Part shown: in pieces, positions 1 through 7,571 of the stretch
Position numbering within the stretch: position 1 is the stretch's first letter
Layout of the letters: the number at the start of each line of letters is the position of its first letter
Assembly: GCA_015492875.1 (NCBI GenBank)
Contig: WGEI01000308.1
Span: 1-19,346 of the forward strand
Reading direction: 5' to 3'
Source: Anaerolineae bacterium
Lineage (GTDB): Bacteria; Chloroflexota; Anaerolineae; Aggregatilineales; Phototrophicaceae
Length of the DNA: 19,346 bases
Made by a program: the position numbers and the translations under genes
Notes under the pieces: model-generated
Database searches by the model: none
What the model saw: only the letters and a program-made list of their open reading frames with translations
Told to the model about the DNA's origin: nothing

Positions 1-2
1 GT

Positions 3-497
3 TTAGGCTATTATACCGGCCCTATCTTTGAGGCGGTAATCACCGAGCCAAATATCGGCAGCATCGCCGGCGGCGGGCGCTACGACGAACTCATTGGCCT
101 CTTCCGTAAGCAAAACCTGCCGACAACGGGCATCTCACTCGGCATCGAGCGCATCATCGACTTGATGGACGAGTTTAATCTCTATCCCGAACATATCGGC
201 GGCACAGTTGTGCAAGTATTGGTGAGCGTGTTTAACGATAAAACCCGCCCCGCCTCACAGCAATTAGCGACCGCCTTGCGTGAGGCGGGTATTTATACTG
301 AAATTTACATGGGCTATAAAAATCTCGGCAAGCAATTCGCCTATGCCGATAAAAAAGGCATCCCGCTTGTAGCCGTCTTAGGTCCCAATGAAGTAGCACA
401 AGGGCAAGCCCGCCTTAAACGCCTCTCCGATGGCCATGAAGAAGCCGTTCTCATTGATGATGTAGTTGCTACGGTACAGCGGTTACTCGCTCTGTGA
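3..497 (+). CDS. hisS: Histidyl-tRNA synthetase, C-terminal part (5' end outside window)
   Basis: This class II aminoacyl-tRNA synthetase charges tRNA-His with histidine in the cytoplasm. Only the last 164 residues are present, read in frame from base 3. The visible part starts inside the histidine-binding motif, seen as LGYYTGPIFE (usually LDYYTG), followed by the GGGRYD motif and the motif-3 stretch GISLGIERI. After this comes the alpha/beta anticodon-binding domain, about residues 65-164 of the fragment, starting at VQVLVSVFND. The presence of that domain argues against HisZ, the synthetase-like regulatory subunit of ATP phosphoribosyltransferase, which lacks it. The gene ends in TGA and is followed directly by a strong hairpin (507-536), so transcription probably stops there. 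The Asp-to-Gly change in the histidine-binding motif is the only odd point. The identification is confident; the missing N-terminus cannot be assessed. Confidence 0.93.
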   Translation, partial: LGYYTGPIFEAVITEPNIGSIAGGGRYDELIGLFRKQNLPTTGISLGIERIIDLMDEFNLYPEHIGGTVVQVLVSVFNDKTRPASQQLATALREAGIYTEIYMGYKNLGKQFAYADKKGIPLVAVLGPNEVAQGQARLKRLSDGHEEAVLIDDVVATVQRLLAL

Positions 498-506
498 CGT
501 GAGCAT

Positions 507-550
507 AGGGGGCATTCTCAATGCAGAATGTCCCTTTCTCAAAGTTTTTG
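507..550 (+). terminator. Rho-independent terminator after hisS
   Basis: A hairpin pairs 508-518 with 525-535. The core is GGGGCATTCT with AGAATGTCCC, including one G-U pair, and the loop is the six bases CAATGC. A T-rich tract (TTTCTC, then GTTTTTG) follows. It begins about 10 bases after the hisS stop codon. The T tract is interrupted, so termination may be incomplete. Confidence 0.7.
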
Positions 551-576
551 TGCAGAATGTTACAGCGCCTTATATT
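548..576 (+). promoter_or_regulatory. Candidate promoter for malQ
   Basis: TTGTGC (548-553) and TATATT (571-576) are separated by 17 bases, a sigma-70-like arrangement with 4 of 6 and 5 of 6 consensus matches. It lies downstream of the hisS terminator and about 78 bases before the malQ start. A 10-base sequence, TGCAGAATGT, occurs at 522-531 and again at 551-560, where it overlaps the -35 box. The promoter is plausible but unproven. Confidence 0.4.
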
Positions 577-653
577 GCACTACGAGCTGAATTCCGTTAA
601 TATGCCGTCAAGCGTTAATCGTTTAAGTGGCTGTAGCCAGAAGGATAAATCCT

Positions 654-2198
654 ATGACGCATTTCCCCCGCTCTAGCGGCATATTGCTACATCCTACCTC
701 ACTCCCCGGTCGTTATGGTATCGGTGATTTGGGAGAATGGGCTTATCGCTTTGTGGATTGGCTAGTGGCTCATGGCCAGTCGATATGGCAAGTATTGCCT
801 TTAGGCCCCACCAGTTATGGCGATTCTCCCTACCAGACACTCTCAGCTTTTGCTGGCAATCCACTACTGATTAGCTTGGATAAATTAGCTGGCTACGGTT
901 GGCTTACCGCTGAAGATTTGGCCGATGTCCCGCCCTTTCCTGCCGACCGTGTGGATTATGGCTGGGTGATTGACTATCACTTTAAGAAGCTATTTCTTGC
1001 CTACGAGCGGTTTGCCTCTGGAGCTTCTGCAGAGCAGAAAAGCGCTTTTGCCGCGTGGTGTGCCGATAACGCCTTCTGGTTAGAAGATTTCGCCCTGTTT
1101 ATCGCGCTTAAAGATGCGCATGGAGGTCGCGCATGGGTAGAATGGGATGAGCCTTATGCGCTGCGCGATGAAATCGCCTTAGCTGAAGCCCGTGAAGAGC
1201 ACAAACTCCGCATCGCTCAGCACCGTTTCATCCAGTGGCAGTTCCATGCCCAATGGCTAGAGCTTAAGCATTATGCCAATGAACGGGGGGTGCGTATCAT
1301 TGGCGATATCCCCATTTTTGTCGCCCATGATAGTGCTGATGTTTGGGCAAATCCTGATAAATTCACACTAGATGAAAAAGGCCGTCCGACCGTTGTCGCA
1401 GGTGTGCCGCCTGATTACTTCAGCCCAACAGGCCAGCGCTGGGGCAATCCCTTATATCGTTGGGATGTCATGGCCGAAAATGGATATGAATGGTGGATTA
1501 GCCGCTTCCGCCAGCAACTCACCCTAACCGATATTCTACGTATTGACCACTTTCGCGGTTTTGATGCTTATTGGGAAATCCCCGCCAGCGAGCCGACCGC
1601 AGTCATCGGCGAGTGGAAACCCGGCCCGCGTTTCGCCCTGTTTGAAGCCGTGCGCGAGGCGCTTGGCAAACTCCCCATTATTGCTGAAGATTTAGGCATC
1701 ATCACCCCAGAAGTTGAGCAGTTACGCGATGGGTTAGGCTTTCCCGGCATGAAAGTGCTCCAATTTGCATGGAGCGACCCCAAAAACCCCTTCCTGCCAC
1801 ATAACCATGTCCCGAATTGTGTTGTTTATAGCGGCACACACGATAACAACACCACGGTTGGCTGGTGGCACGAAGAGACGAATGACCATGTACGCAATAT
1901 CATCAAGGACTATATCCAATGCGATGTGTACGAGGCGAATTGGACGCTCATCCGTCTAGGGATGGCTTCCGTCGCGCATACCTTCATCGCACCAATGCAG
2001 GATATTCTTAGTCTTGGTAAAGAGGCGCGCATGAACACCCCCGGTGTACAAGGCGGAAATTGGCAATGGCGTCTCCAGCCTCATGATTTTGATAATCCCG
2101 GCAAAGACCGCTTAGCCCATTTTACTTGGCTTTATCAACGCCGCCCAGACCAGCAAGAGCGCATGTATGGTGATGTCGCTGTGAATAATGGTGACTAA
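654..2198 (+). CDS. malQ: 4-alpha-glucanotransferase (amylomaltase), GH77
   Basis: This cytoplasmic enzyme transfers segments of alpha-1,4-glucan between chains, in maltodextrin or glycogen metabolism. The protein is 514 residues, typical for bacterial MalQ. The N-terminal motif SSGILLHPTSLPGRYGIGDLG is diagnostic. The GH77 catalytic residues are all visible: the nucleophile Asp298 in RIDHFRGF, the acid/base Glu345 in IIAEDLG, and the third Asp397 in GTHDNNT. I chose ATG 654 because AGAAGGA lies about 8 bases upstream; an in-frame GTG at 627 would add nine residues but has no good ribosome site. The gene is flanked by terminators on both sides, so it is probably transcribed alone. No other glycogen or maltose gene is in the window, so its exact physiological role cannot be read from context. 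Confidence 0.96.
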   Translation: MTHFPRSSGILLHPTSLPGRYGIGDLGEWAYRFVDWLVAHGQSIWQVLPLGPTSYGDSPYQTLSAFAGNPLLISLDKLAGYGWLTAEDLADVPPFPADRVDYGWVIDYHFKKLFLAYERFASGASAEQKSAFAAWCADNAFWLEDFALFIALKDAHGGRAWVEWDEPYALRDEIALAEAREEHKLRIAQHRFIQWQFHAQWLELKHYANERGVRIIGDIPIFVAHDSADVWANPDKFTLDEKGRPTVVAGVPPDYFSPTGQRWGNPLYRWDVMAENGYEWWISRFRQQLTLTDILRIDHFRGFDAYWEIPASEPTAVIGEWKPGPRFALFEAVREALGKLPIIAEDLGIITPEVEQLRDGLGFPGMKVLQFAWSDPKNPFLPHNHVPNCVVYSGTHDNNTTVGWWHEETNDHVRNIIKDYIQCDVYEANWTLIRLGMASVAHTFIAPMQDILSLGKEARMNTPGVQGGNWQWRLQPHDFDNPGKDRLAHFTWLYQRRPDQQERMYGDVAVNNGD

Positions 2199-2221
2199 AA
2201 TTGACTTCTCAACCCATACTC

Positions 2222-2254
2222 AAAGGCCGCCCATAATCAACAGGCGGTTTTTTG
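2222..2254 (+). terminator. Rho-independent terminator after malQ
   Basis: CCGCC (2227-2231) pairs with GGCGG (2243-2247) across an 11-base loop. The upstream AAAGG can extend the stem against the T run TTTTTT (2248-2253). It starts about 25 bases after the malQ stop and has the classic GC stem plus T-run form. Confidence 0.75.
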
Positions 2255-2288
2255 TTAAACATAGCAAGCTATCTATCTGCGATACGGG

Positions 2289-2294
2289 TATAAT
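2289..2294 (+). promoter_or_regulatory. Candidate -10 box for the SH3-domain protein gene
   Basis: A perfect TATAAT sits 40 bases before the start codon and after the malQ terminator. I find no recognisable -35 box at 16-18 bases spacing and no TG extension, so this rests on one hexamer and on its position. Confidence 0.35.
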
Positions 2295-2334
2295 GAATGT
2301 GTAGCCTTCTGTCTATTACAGGAGCAAATACCGC

Positions 2335-4164
2335 ATGAAAATCAAAAAAATATCGATTTTAGCTTTCGCCTTTGTTTTCTCATTAGCACTCGCCAGTATT
2401 GATGCCAATGCTCAAGATTCGGAAGAATTGTGTGCTGCTATCATAGATACGGCATTCAGCACATTAGATTTAGCCTGCGCAGATATGCCCGATAACAGCG
2501 CCTGCTATGCCCATGCACCCGTTGCCGCCGCTTTTAGTGCCGATGCGGGCGACATTACTTTCGATACGCCGGGCGATATTGCCCCGCTTTCCAGCCTAGA
2601 GGGTTTGCAAACTCGTGGCTTAGACCTCGGCAGCGAGGCGCTTGGTATCGCTTTAATCCGCCAGCAAGTTGATGGTGTCGCTGTGTCACTGCTGCTGGTA
2701 GGAGAGGGCGCTATCCGCAATGTCGCCCAACCATCTGCTGATGTCACGCCAACTTTGATGGGCACTGCACCGCCTGCTGGGGCCAATATCCGCCGCGCCC
2801 CCAACACTACAGAGACGATTGTCTGGCCACTTGGCCCTAATGAGCAGGTTTTGGTGACGGGAAAGCTAGCCGATGGTACATGGCTGCGCGTAGAAATTCC
2901 CAGCCGCTACGGCGGTATCGGTTGGGTATATGCCCCTGCCATTACGCTTAATGGTGATATTAACTCGCTGCGCACTGTTACCCCCAATAGCCCCCCGCCT
3001 GTGCTCGATAGTGGTGGCTTTGACCGTTGGCAGGCGCTTACCCTAGAAACTACCCCGTCCGATGCCCCCTGTGTTTTAGCCCCCCAAAGCGGCCTCATCA
3101 TTCAAGTTGATGACCCATCACAAGCCGCTACTTTTGAAATTAATGGCGCGACGCTCATAGTACGTGGCACAGCCTTCCTACAGGCCATTATGGACGATGC
3201 GATGACGATCATTGCCTTAGAGGGCGAAACTGAGCTATCGTCGCAAGAGACAACAGAAACGGTGCAAATGGGTTTCAAATCTAGCGTGTCATTAGATGAG
3301 GATGGTCAAGCAGATGGACCTCCATTGTTAGCCTCTGTCGCATCAGGCGATGACTTACGCGCTATTCCGCTCAACGCGCTACCGCGCCCGGTGAGCTTAG
3401 TGCCAGATATTCCATCTATTGATGCCACACCAGAAGCCACTACCGAGCCGACGCCAGCGCCAGAAGCGACGCCTGTGCCAGAGACCGCAACCGAGCTATC
3501 CGCCACTGAGCCTTTGGCGACCGAAGAGCCAGCGAATACCGGCTTTGCCGATGTTTGTCAAATGCAGGTCACCAATCCCGATGGCATCAATGTGCGCAGT
3601 GGGCCGGGAACGCAATACCCGATAGCGACCTATTTGACTACAGGCGAGCGTCCAGTGCCGTTTGGCCGCGCCCGCGATGAATTTGGCTTCTACTGGTTTA
3701 AGATTGATGCAGAAGAAAATCATTGGATACGTGAAGACACTATCGAGATGAGTGGTGACTGTTTGCGCGCTGTGCCTTCGGTCAATTTTGAATCTACTAC
3801 ACCACCGCAGTCATCAGCCGCCCCAGCAGCAGGCGCGCCTACGCTGTTCTCAAGCGATTTGAACACAAACGTTTGCCCTGGCCCTTCGTATTTGCAAGGG
3901 CAGCCCTTTACCGCCTCGATAGCGGTTTCTCTTGGTGGCACATGGACTGCTAGTGCTGGTACAACCGTAACCTTCACCACCAACGGCGGCTCTTTAACGG
4001 AATATGGGGCTTATCTTCGTTTGTTAGACTTAGGCCGTAATACCATTGCCGATTCTGGCGGTTCGCGGACGTTGACATGGACTTTCAATCAAGATACACA
4101 ATTCAATATCTTTATGGCCGCTAAAACAGGGGAGACTGTCACCCTAGAAGTGGTCTGTCAATAA
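2335..4164 (+). CDS. Secreted protein with two SH3b-like domains and a Thr/Pro-rich linker
   Basis: This is a 609-residue exported protein of unknown role. It opens with a typical signal peptide: positive residues (KIKK), a hydrophobic core to about residue 22, and a probable cut after ANA at 26. A first SH3b-like domain spans about 145-206 (ANIRRAPNTTE through GIGWVYAP). Residues 250-325 resemble a FecR-like beta segment (IVRGTAFLQA, then ALEGETEL). A low-complexity linker rich in Pro, Thr, Glu and Ala covers 362-402. A second, more canonical SH3b domain covers 407-476 (INVRSGPGTQYPIATYL, HWIRED). The C-terminal 110 residues form a beta-rich domain with cysteines near both ends (514 and 608). 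AGGAG (2320-2324) sits 10 bases before the ATG. SH3b domains often bind cell-wall material or mediate surface contacts. No enzymatic motif is visible, so I assign no function beyond a probable cell-surface location. Confidence 0.85.
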   Translation: MKIKKISILAFAFVFSLALASIDANAQDSEELCAAIIDTAFSTLDLACADMPDNSACYAHAPVAAAFSADAGDITFDTPGDIAPLSSLEGLQTRGLDLGSEALGIALIRQQVDGVAVSLLLVGEGAIRNVAQPSADVTPTLMGTAPPAGANIRRAPNTTETIVWPLGPNEQVLVTGKLADGTWLRVEIPSRYGGIGWVYAPAITLNGDINSLRTVTPNSPPPVLDSGGFDRWQALTLETTPSDAPCVLAPQSGLIIQVDDPSQAATFEINGATLIVRGTAFLQAIMDDAMTIIALEGETELSSQETTETVQMGFKSSVSLDEDGQADGPPLLASVASGDDLRAIPLNALPRPVSLVPDIPSIDATPEATTEPTPAPEATPVPETATELSATEPLATEEPANTGFADVCQMQVTNPDGINVRSGPGTQYPIATYLTTGERPVPFGRARDEFGFYWFKIDAEENHWIREDTIEMSGDCLRAVPSVNFESTTPPQSSAAPAAGAPTLFSSDLNTNVCPGPSYLQGQPFTASIAVSLGGTWTASAGTTVTFTTNGGSLTEYGAYLRLLDLGRNTIADSGGSRTLTWTFNQDTQFNIFMAAKTGETVTLEVVCQ

Positions 4165-4190
4165 CGCAGAATTGTCCATAAGTTTTCAGT

Positions 4191-4225
4191 GCGAGGTGGG
4201 CAACATATGCTCACCTTGTTGTTTA
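4191..4225 (+). terminator. Hairpin between the SH3-protein gene and the aldolase gene (terminator or leader structure)
   Basis: AGGTGGGCA (4194-4202) pairs with TGCTCACCT (4208-4216), nine pairs with one G-U, around a five-base loop. Three further weak pairs can form outside it. TTGTTGTTT follows, so it may terminate transcription of the upstream gene. It ends only about ten bases before the aldolase ribosome site (GGGAG, 4227-4231), so it could instead be a leader structure affecting translation. Confidence 0.5.
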
Positions 4226-4237
4226 TGGGAGTTTACA

Positions 4238-4900
4238 ATGAATAGTGATACTGCTTATACCTATTTTGAAAAAAGCGGCATTTGTGCTGGGATGCGCGGG
4301 GCTTTCACGCCAGAAGTTGCCCTAGAAACTACCCGCGCTTTGATGGAAGAGGGGATTAACGTTTTTGAATTCACTATGAATAGCGAACAGCCTATCGCGG
4401 CCATGCGCGCAGTAAAGGCCGAGTTTGGCGATGATGCTTGTGTGGGGATGGGGACGGTGCTCTCTGTCGAGACGGCGCAGCGCGTTTTAGATGCCACCGC
4501 AGACTTTATCGTTTCACCTGCTTTTCAGCCAGATGTCGTTCAAACTGTCTTAGCAGCGGATGTGCTGGTGGCGCCCGGCGTCACAACCCCCAGCGAGGCG
4601 GTCGCTGCGTGGGATATGGGCGTTAAACTGCTGAAATTATTCCCAATTGGCGCGCTGGGAATTGAGTATTTTAAGGCGATTTTTGGACCATTGAATCATA
4701 TGCGCTTCATGTGCAATGGTGCGATGAACGATACTAACGCCCGCCAATTCATTGAAGCGGGGGCTGTTGCTTGTGGTATGGGGAGTTGGCTAACGGGTGA
4801 TGGTACGTGGCCGCCCTCTCGCGTTCGTAGCCGCGCTTTTGTATTGAGCAACGCGGTTGAACTAGCGCGTACCGGGCGTGCGCCTCGTCTTGAGGCTTAA
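4238..4900 (+). CDS. KDPG/KHG-type class I aldolase
   Basis: Members of this family cleave 2-keto-3-deoxy-6-phosphogluconate (or related keto-acids) to pyruvate plus an aldehyde in the Entner-Doudoroff or uronate pathways. The protein is 220 residues, the usual trimeric TIM-barrel size. It has the family Glu44 in FEFTMNS, the GMGTVL strand, FIVSPAFQPDVV, APGVTTPSE, and the Schiff-base Lys133 in LLKLFPIG. The usual phosphate-binding PTGG is replaced by CNGA (159-162), so the natural substrate could differ from KDPG. ATG 4238 is preferred because GGGAG lies 6 bases upstream; a TTG at 4172 would add 22 residues across the hairpin. No KDG kinase or dehydratase gene is adjacent, which leaves the pathway open. 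I am confident of the family, less so of the reaction. Confidence 0.85.
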   Translation: MNSDTAYTYFEKSGICAGMRGAFTPEVALETTRALMEEGINVFEFTMNSEQPIAAMRAVKAEFGDDACVGMGTVLSVETAQRVLDATADFIVSPAFQPDVVQTVLAADVLVAPGVTTPSEAVAAWDMGVKLLKLFPIGALGIEYFKAIFGPLNHMRFMCNGAMNDTNARQFIEAGAVACGMGSWLTGDGTWPPSRVRSRAFVLSNAVELARTGRAPRLEA

Positions 4901-4986
4901 TCGCTGCGCCTTGTGACTTGCTTTTTGCTTCTTCGCTACCTAGCATACGCCATTGGAGTTTTGCGTAGCGGCAATAGAAGGTTTCT

Positions 4987-6102
4987 ATGGGCACAGAACA
5001 AACGAAGCAGCGTATTGTAGTTAAGGTGGGCACAAGCACGCTCACTGCTGGTGGTCGCGCCTTGAACCGCCAGCGTATTTTAGAGTTGGTGCAACAACTG
5101 GCCTATCTTCACCAACTTGGCCACGAGGTAGTTCTCGTCTCTTCTGGCGCACAACTGGCCGGCAGAGAGCGCCTCAGCTATCCAGATTTTGGGCGCTCTG
5201 TGCCCGTTAAACAACTCCTGAGTGCTGTTGGGCAAAGCCACCTGATGCGCATTTATAATGACCTCTTTGACATTTTCGGCATTGTCGTTGCTCAGGTGCT
5301 TTTAGTGGCGGAAGATTTGCGCCATCGCGCCCGCTATCTCAATGCGCGTGATACCTTACAGACATTACTAGACCGCCGCATTATTCCGATTGTCAACGAG
5401 AACGACACGACAGCCACCGAAGAAATTCGCGTTGGCGATAATGACAATCTTTCCGCACTGGTTGCTAGCGCGCTGGAAGCTGATTTGCTGATTATCCTCA
5501 CCGACCAGCCCGGCCTCTTCACGGCTGACCCGCGCTATGATACAGAGGCACGTCTAATTGAACGTGTGACGAAAATTGATGGTCGGGTCATGGCTATTGC
5601 GGGTGGCATAGGTACACCAATGGGCACAGGGGGCATGATGACCAAAGTTGAGGCGGCTCAACTCGCTCAACGGAGCGGGGTGACGGCCATCATCGCCGCT
5701 GGACATGAACCCAATGTACTAGGGCGCATTATCGAGGGGGAAGCACTTGGCACACGTTTTGAACCTGCCATTAGCCATTTAGAGAGCCGCAAACGCTGGA
5801 TGCTTGCCGATAAACCGCAGGGCGTGGCTCATGTAGATGATGGCGCGGTGCAGGTCTTACTGCGTGGCGGGGCGAGCTTACTGCCCGTTGGCGTGATAAG
5901 CGTCGAAGGGCAGTTCGGGCGTGGCGCATTGCTGGAAGTTGCTGCGCCTTCCGGTGAAGTGATTGCTCGTGGTTTGAGCAATTACGATAGCGAAGATGCG
6001 AGTAAATTATGTGGTGTCAAGTCGCAACAGATTCTCGAAGTTCTCGGCTATAGTTATGGCGATTCTCTGATACACCGCAACAACATGGTGCTTCTCGGAT
6101 AG
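4987..6102 (+). CDS. proB: Glutamate 5-kinase with C-terminal PUA domain
   Basis: This enzyme phosphorylates L-glutamate with ATP, the first step of proline synthesis, and is classically feedback-inhibited by proline. The 371-residue protein has the amino-acid-kinase fold (about 1-260): VVKVGTSTLT with the ATP-binding Lys13, VSSGAQLAGRERL, YLNARDTL, IVNENDTTATEEI, VGDNDNLSALVA and GTGGMMTKVEAA. A C-terminal PUA domain (about 275-371) follows, as in the long-form enzymes such as that of E. coli. AGAAGG (4976-4981) lies five bases before the ATG. The gap to the aldolase gene is 86 bases with no clear terminator, so read-through from upstream is possible. Directly downstream is proA, the next enzyme of the pathway. 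The assignment is secure. Confidence 0.96.
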   Translation: MGTEQTKQRIVVKVGTSTLTAGGRALNRQRILELVQQLAYLHQLGHEVVLVSSGAQLAGRERLSYPDFGRSVPVKQLLSAVGQSHLMRIYNDLFDIFGIVVAQVLLVAEDLRHRARYLNARDTLQTLLDRRIIPIVNENDTTATEEIRVGDNDNLSALVASALEADLLIILTDQPGLFTADPRYDTEARLIERVTKIDGRVMAIAGGIGTPMGTGGMMTKVEAAQLAQRSGVTAIIAAGHEPNVLGRIIEGEALGTRFEPAISHLESRKRWMLADKPQGVAHVDDGAVQVLLRGGASLLPVGVISVEGQFGRGALLEVAAPSGEVIARGLSNYDSEDASKLCGVKSQQILEVLGYSYGDSLIHRNNMVLLG

Positions 6103-6181
6103 TTAAAAGCCGCCGCTCTTCAATTGGTTATATAATGTTGTGGTATTTGACTTATCCGAATAAATTCACTCATGAGAAATT

Positions 6182-6190
6182 TGCTAGAAT
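6182..6190 (+). promoter_or_regulatory. Candidate extended -10 promoter for proA
   Basis: TGCTAGAAT is a TGn extension plus a 5-of-6 match to TATAAT, about 49 bases before the proA ATG and inside an unusually AT-rich 80-base stretch (6120-6200). A separate TATAAT at 6131-6136 and a TTGACT at 6147-6152 are also present but lack matching partners. This would let proA be expressed apart from proB. Confidence 0.4.
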
Positions 6191-6238
6191 AGAGAGGCAA
6201 TCCTTTGAAATTTGTTAAAGAGAAGGGCACAGGGAGTT

Positions 6239-7516
6239 ATGGTTGCAAATACAGCTACAACGATTGACTTGACGGCGATGGGTCGCCGCGCAAAAGAGGC
6301 GTCGCACCACCTCGCTCAATTCACGACCGAGCGGAAGAACGCGGCGCTATTGGCTATTGCCGATGCGTTAGAGGCGCGCGCTGAAGAGGTGCTGGCCGCC
6401 AATCGATTGGATGTTGAAGAAGCCCGCGCCAATGGTGTTGATGTCCTATGGATACGTGACCGTATGGAGATGGAACGGCGCATGCCCGGCATGATTGCTG
6501 ACGTGCGCAAAGTGGTGGCTCTACCAGACCCCGTTGGGCGCATTTTCGATGATCGCGAGTTGGAAAACGGCCTTAAAGTTCATAAACGCCGCGTCCCTTT
6601 GGGGGTGCTTGGTACGATTTACGAGGCGCGCCCAAATGTGACGGTAGATGTCGCTGTTTTGGCGCTAAAAACCAGTAACGCTGTAATTCTGCGCGGTGGT
6701 AAAGAAGTCTTGCGGACGAATATAGCCTTAGTGCGTATTTTGCGCGATGCCCTAAAACAGCAAGGCTTGCCTGTGGATGCCATTCAGTACATTGAAAGCA
6801 CAGACCGCCGCTATGTTGGCCAGATGCTCAAATTGCACCAATATATCGATATGATTATCCCGCGCGGTGGCAACAGCTTGCATAACTTCTGCCGCGAAAA
6901 TAGCACCATTCCGGTGATTACTGGCGGTATTGGCATTTGTCACCTATTTGTGGACGAAACCGCCGATATAGACGGCTCTTTGCGCGTAATTCATAATGCG
7001 AAGACCCAGCGCCCCGCCGTGTGTAACGCGCTAGATACTTTGCTTGTTCACGAAAACATCGCCGCTGAGGTTTTGCCCCGCGTGGTCGAACATTTACGCA
7101 GTGACGGCGTGCGCTTCAAAGCCTGTCCCAAGTCATTTGCCTTGTTAAAAGGGCAAGAGGGCGTTGAGCTTGCTGGTGCGGACGATTTTGATACTGAATG
7201 GTATGCCTTGATTTTAGGGCTGAAGGTGGTCAGCGGGGTAGATGAAGCGATTGCCCATGTTCGCCAGCATAGCACACAGCATAGCGACGGCATTTTGACG
7301 CAGGATGCCGCCCATGCCGAACGTTTCCTGAATGAGGTGGATTCGGCGGCTGTCTACTGGAATGCCAGCACCCGCTTCACTGACGGTAGCGCGTTGGGAT
7401 TGGGCGCAGAAATCGCCATCAGCACCCAAAAACTTCATGCGCGTGGTCCCATGGCACTAGAGGAGTTGACGACTTACAAATGGGTCATTGTCGGGCAATA
7501 TACCGCCCGTGACTGA
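6239..7516 (+). CDS. proA: Glutamate-5-semialdehyde dehydrogenase (gamma-glutamyl phosphate reductase)
   Basis: This enzyme reduces gamma-glutamyl phosphate to glutamate-5-semialdehyde with NADPH, the second step of proline synthesis, acting on the ProB product. The protein is 425 residues. Visible family features are LGVLGTIYEARPNVTVDVAVL (119-139), LRGGKEVLRTN, DMIIPRGG, the catalytic Cys262 in QRPAVCNALDTLLVH, and the C-terminal run FTDGSALGLGAEIAIST plus ARGPMALEELTTYKW. ATG 6239 fits the usual ProA N-terminus. Its nearest purine-rich site, GGGAG, is only two bases away, with AGAAGG 12 bases away. A TTG at 6212 is in frame but has no better site. The 136-base gap from proB and the AT-rich sequence in it suggest partly separate expression. 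The next gene follows after 55 bases with no terminator. Confidence 0.95.
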   Translation: MVANTATTIDLTAMGRRAKEASHHLAQFTTERKNAALLAIADALEARAEEVLAANRLDVEEARANGVDVLWIRDRMEMERRMPGMIADVRKVVALPDPVGRIFDDRELENGLKVHKRRVPLGVLGTIYEARPNVTVDVAVLALKTSNAVILRGGKEVLRTNIALVRILRDALKQQGLPVDAIQYIESTDRRYVGQMLKLHQYIDMIIPRGGNSLHNFCRENSTIPVITGGIGICHLFVDETADIDGSLRVIHNAKTQRPAVCNALDTLLVHENIAAEVLPRVVEHLRSDGVRFKACPKSFALLKGQEGVELAGADDFDTEWYALILGLKVVSGVDEAIAHVRQHSTQHSDGILTQDAAHAERFLNEVDSAAVYWNASTRFTDGSALGLGAEIAISTQKLHARGPMALEELTTYKWVIVGQYTARD

Positions 7517-7571
7517 GGCTTTGGGGCTTGTCGTTTGATTGGCTAAACCTCAAAACGTGGATGAAAATACA

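Noticed and set aside
4901..4986. Overlapping short inverted repeats (CGCTAC/GTAGCG and TACGC/GCGTA) before proB
   Set aside because: The two pairings exclude each other and are short with large loops. No riboswitch or T-box pattern could be recognised.
6212..6238. Longer proA start at TTG 6212
   Set aside because: The extra nine residues are not typical of ProA, and there is no ribosome site at a normal distance. ATG 6239 gives the expected N-terminus.
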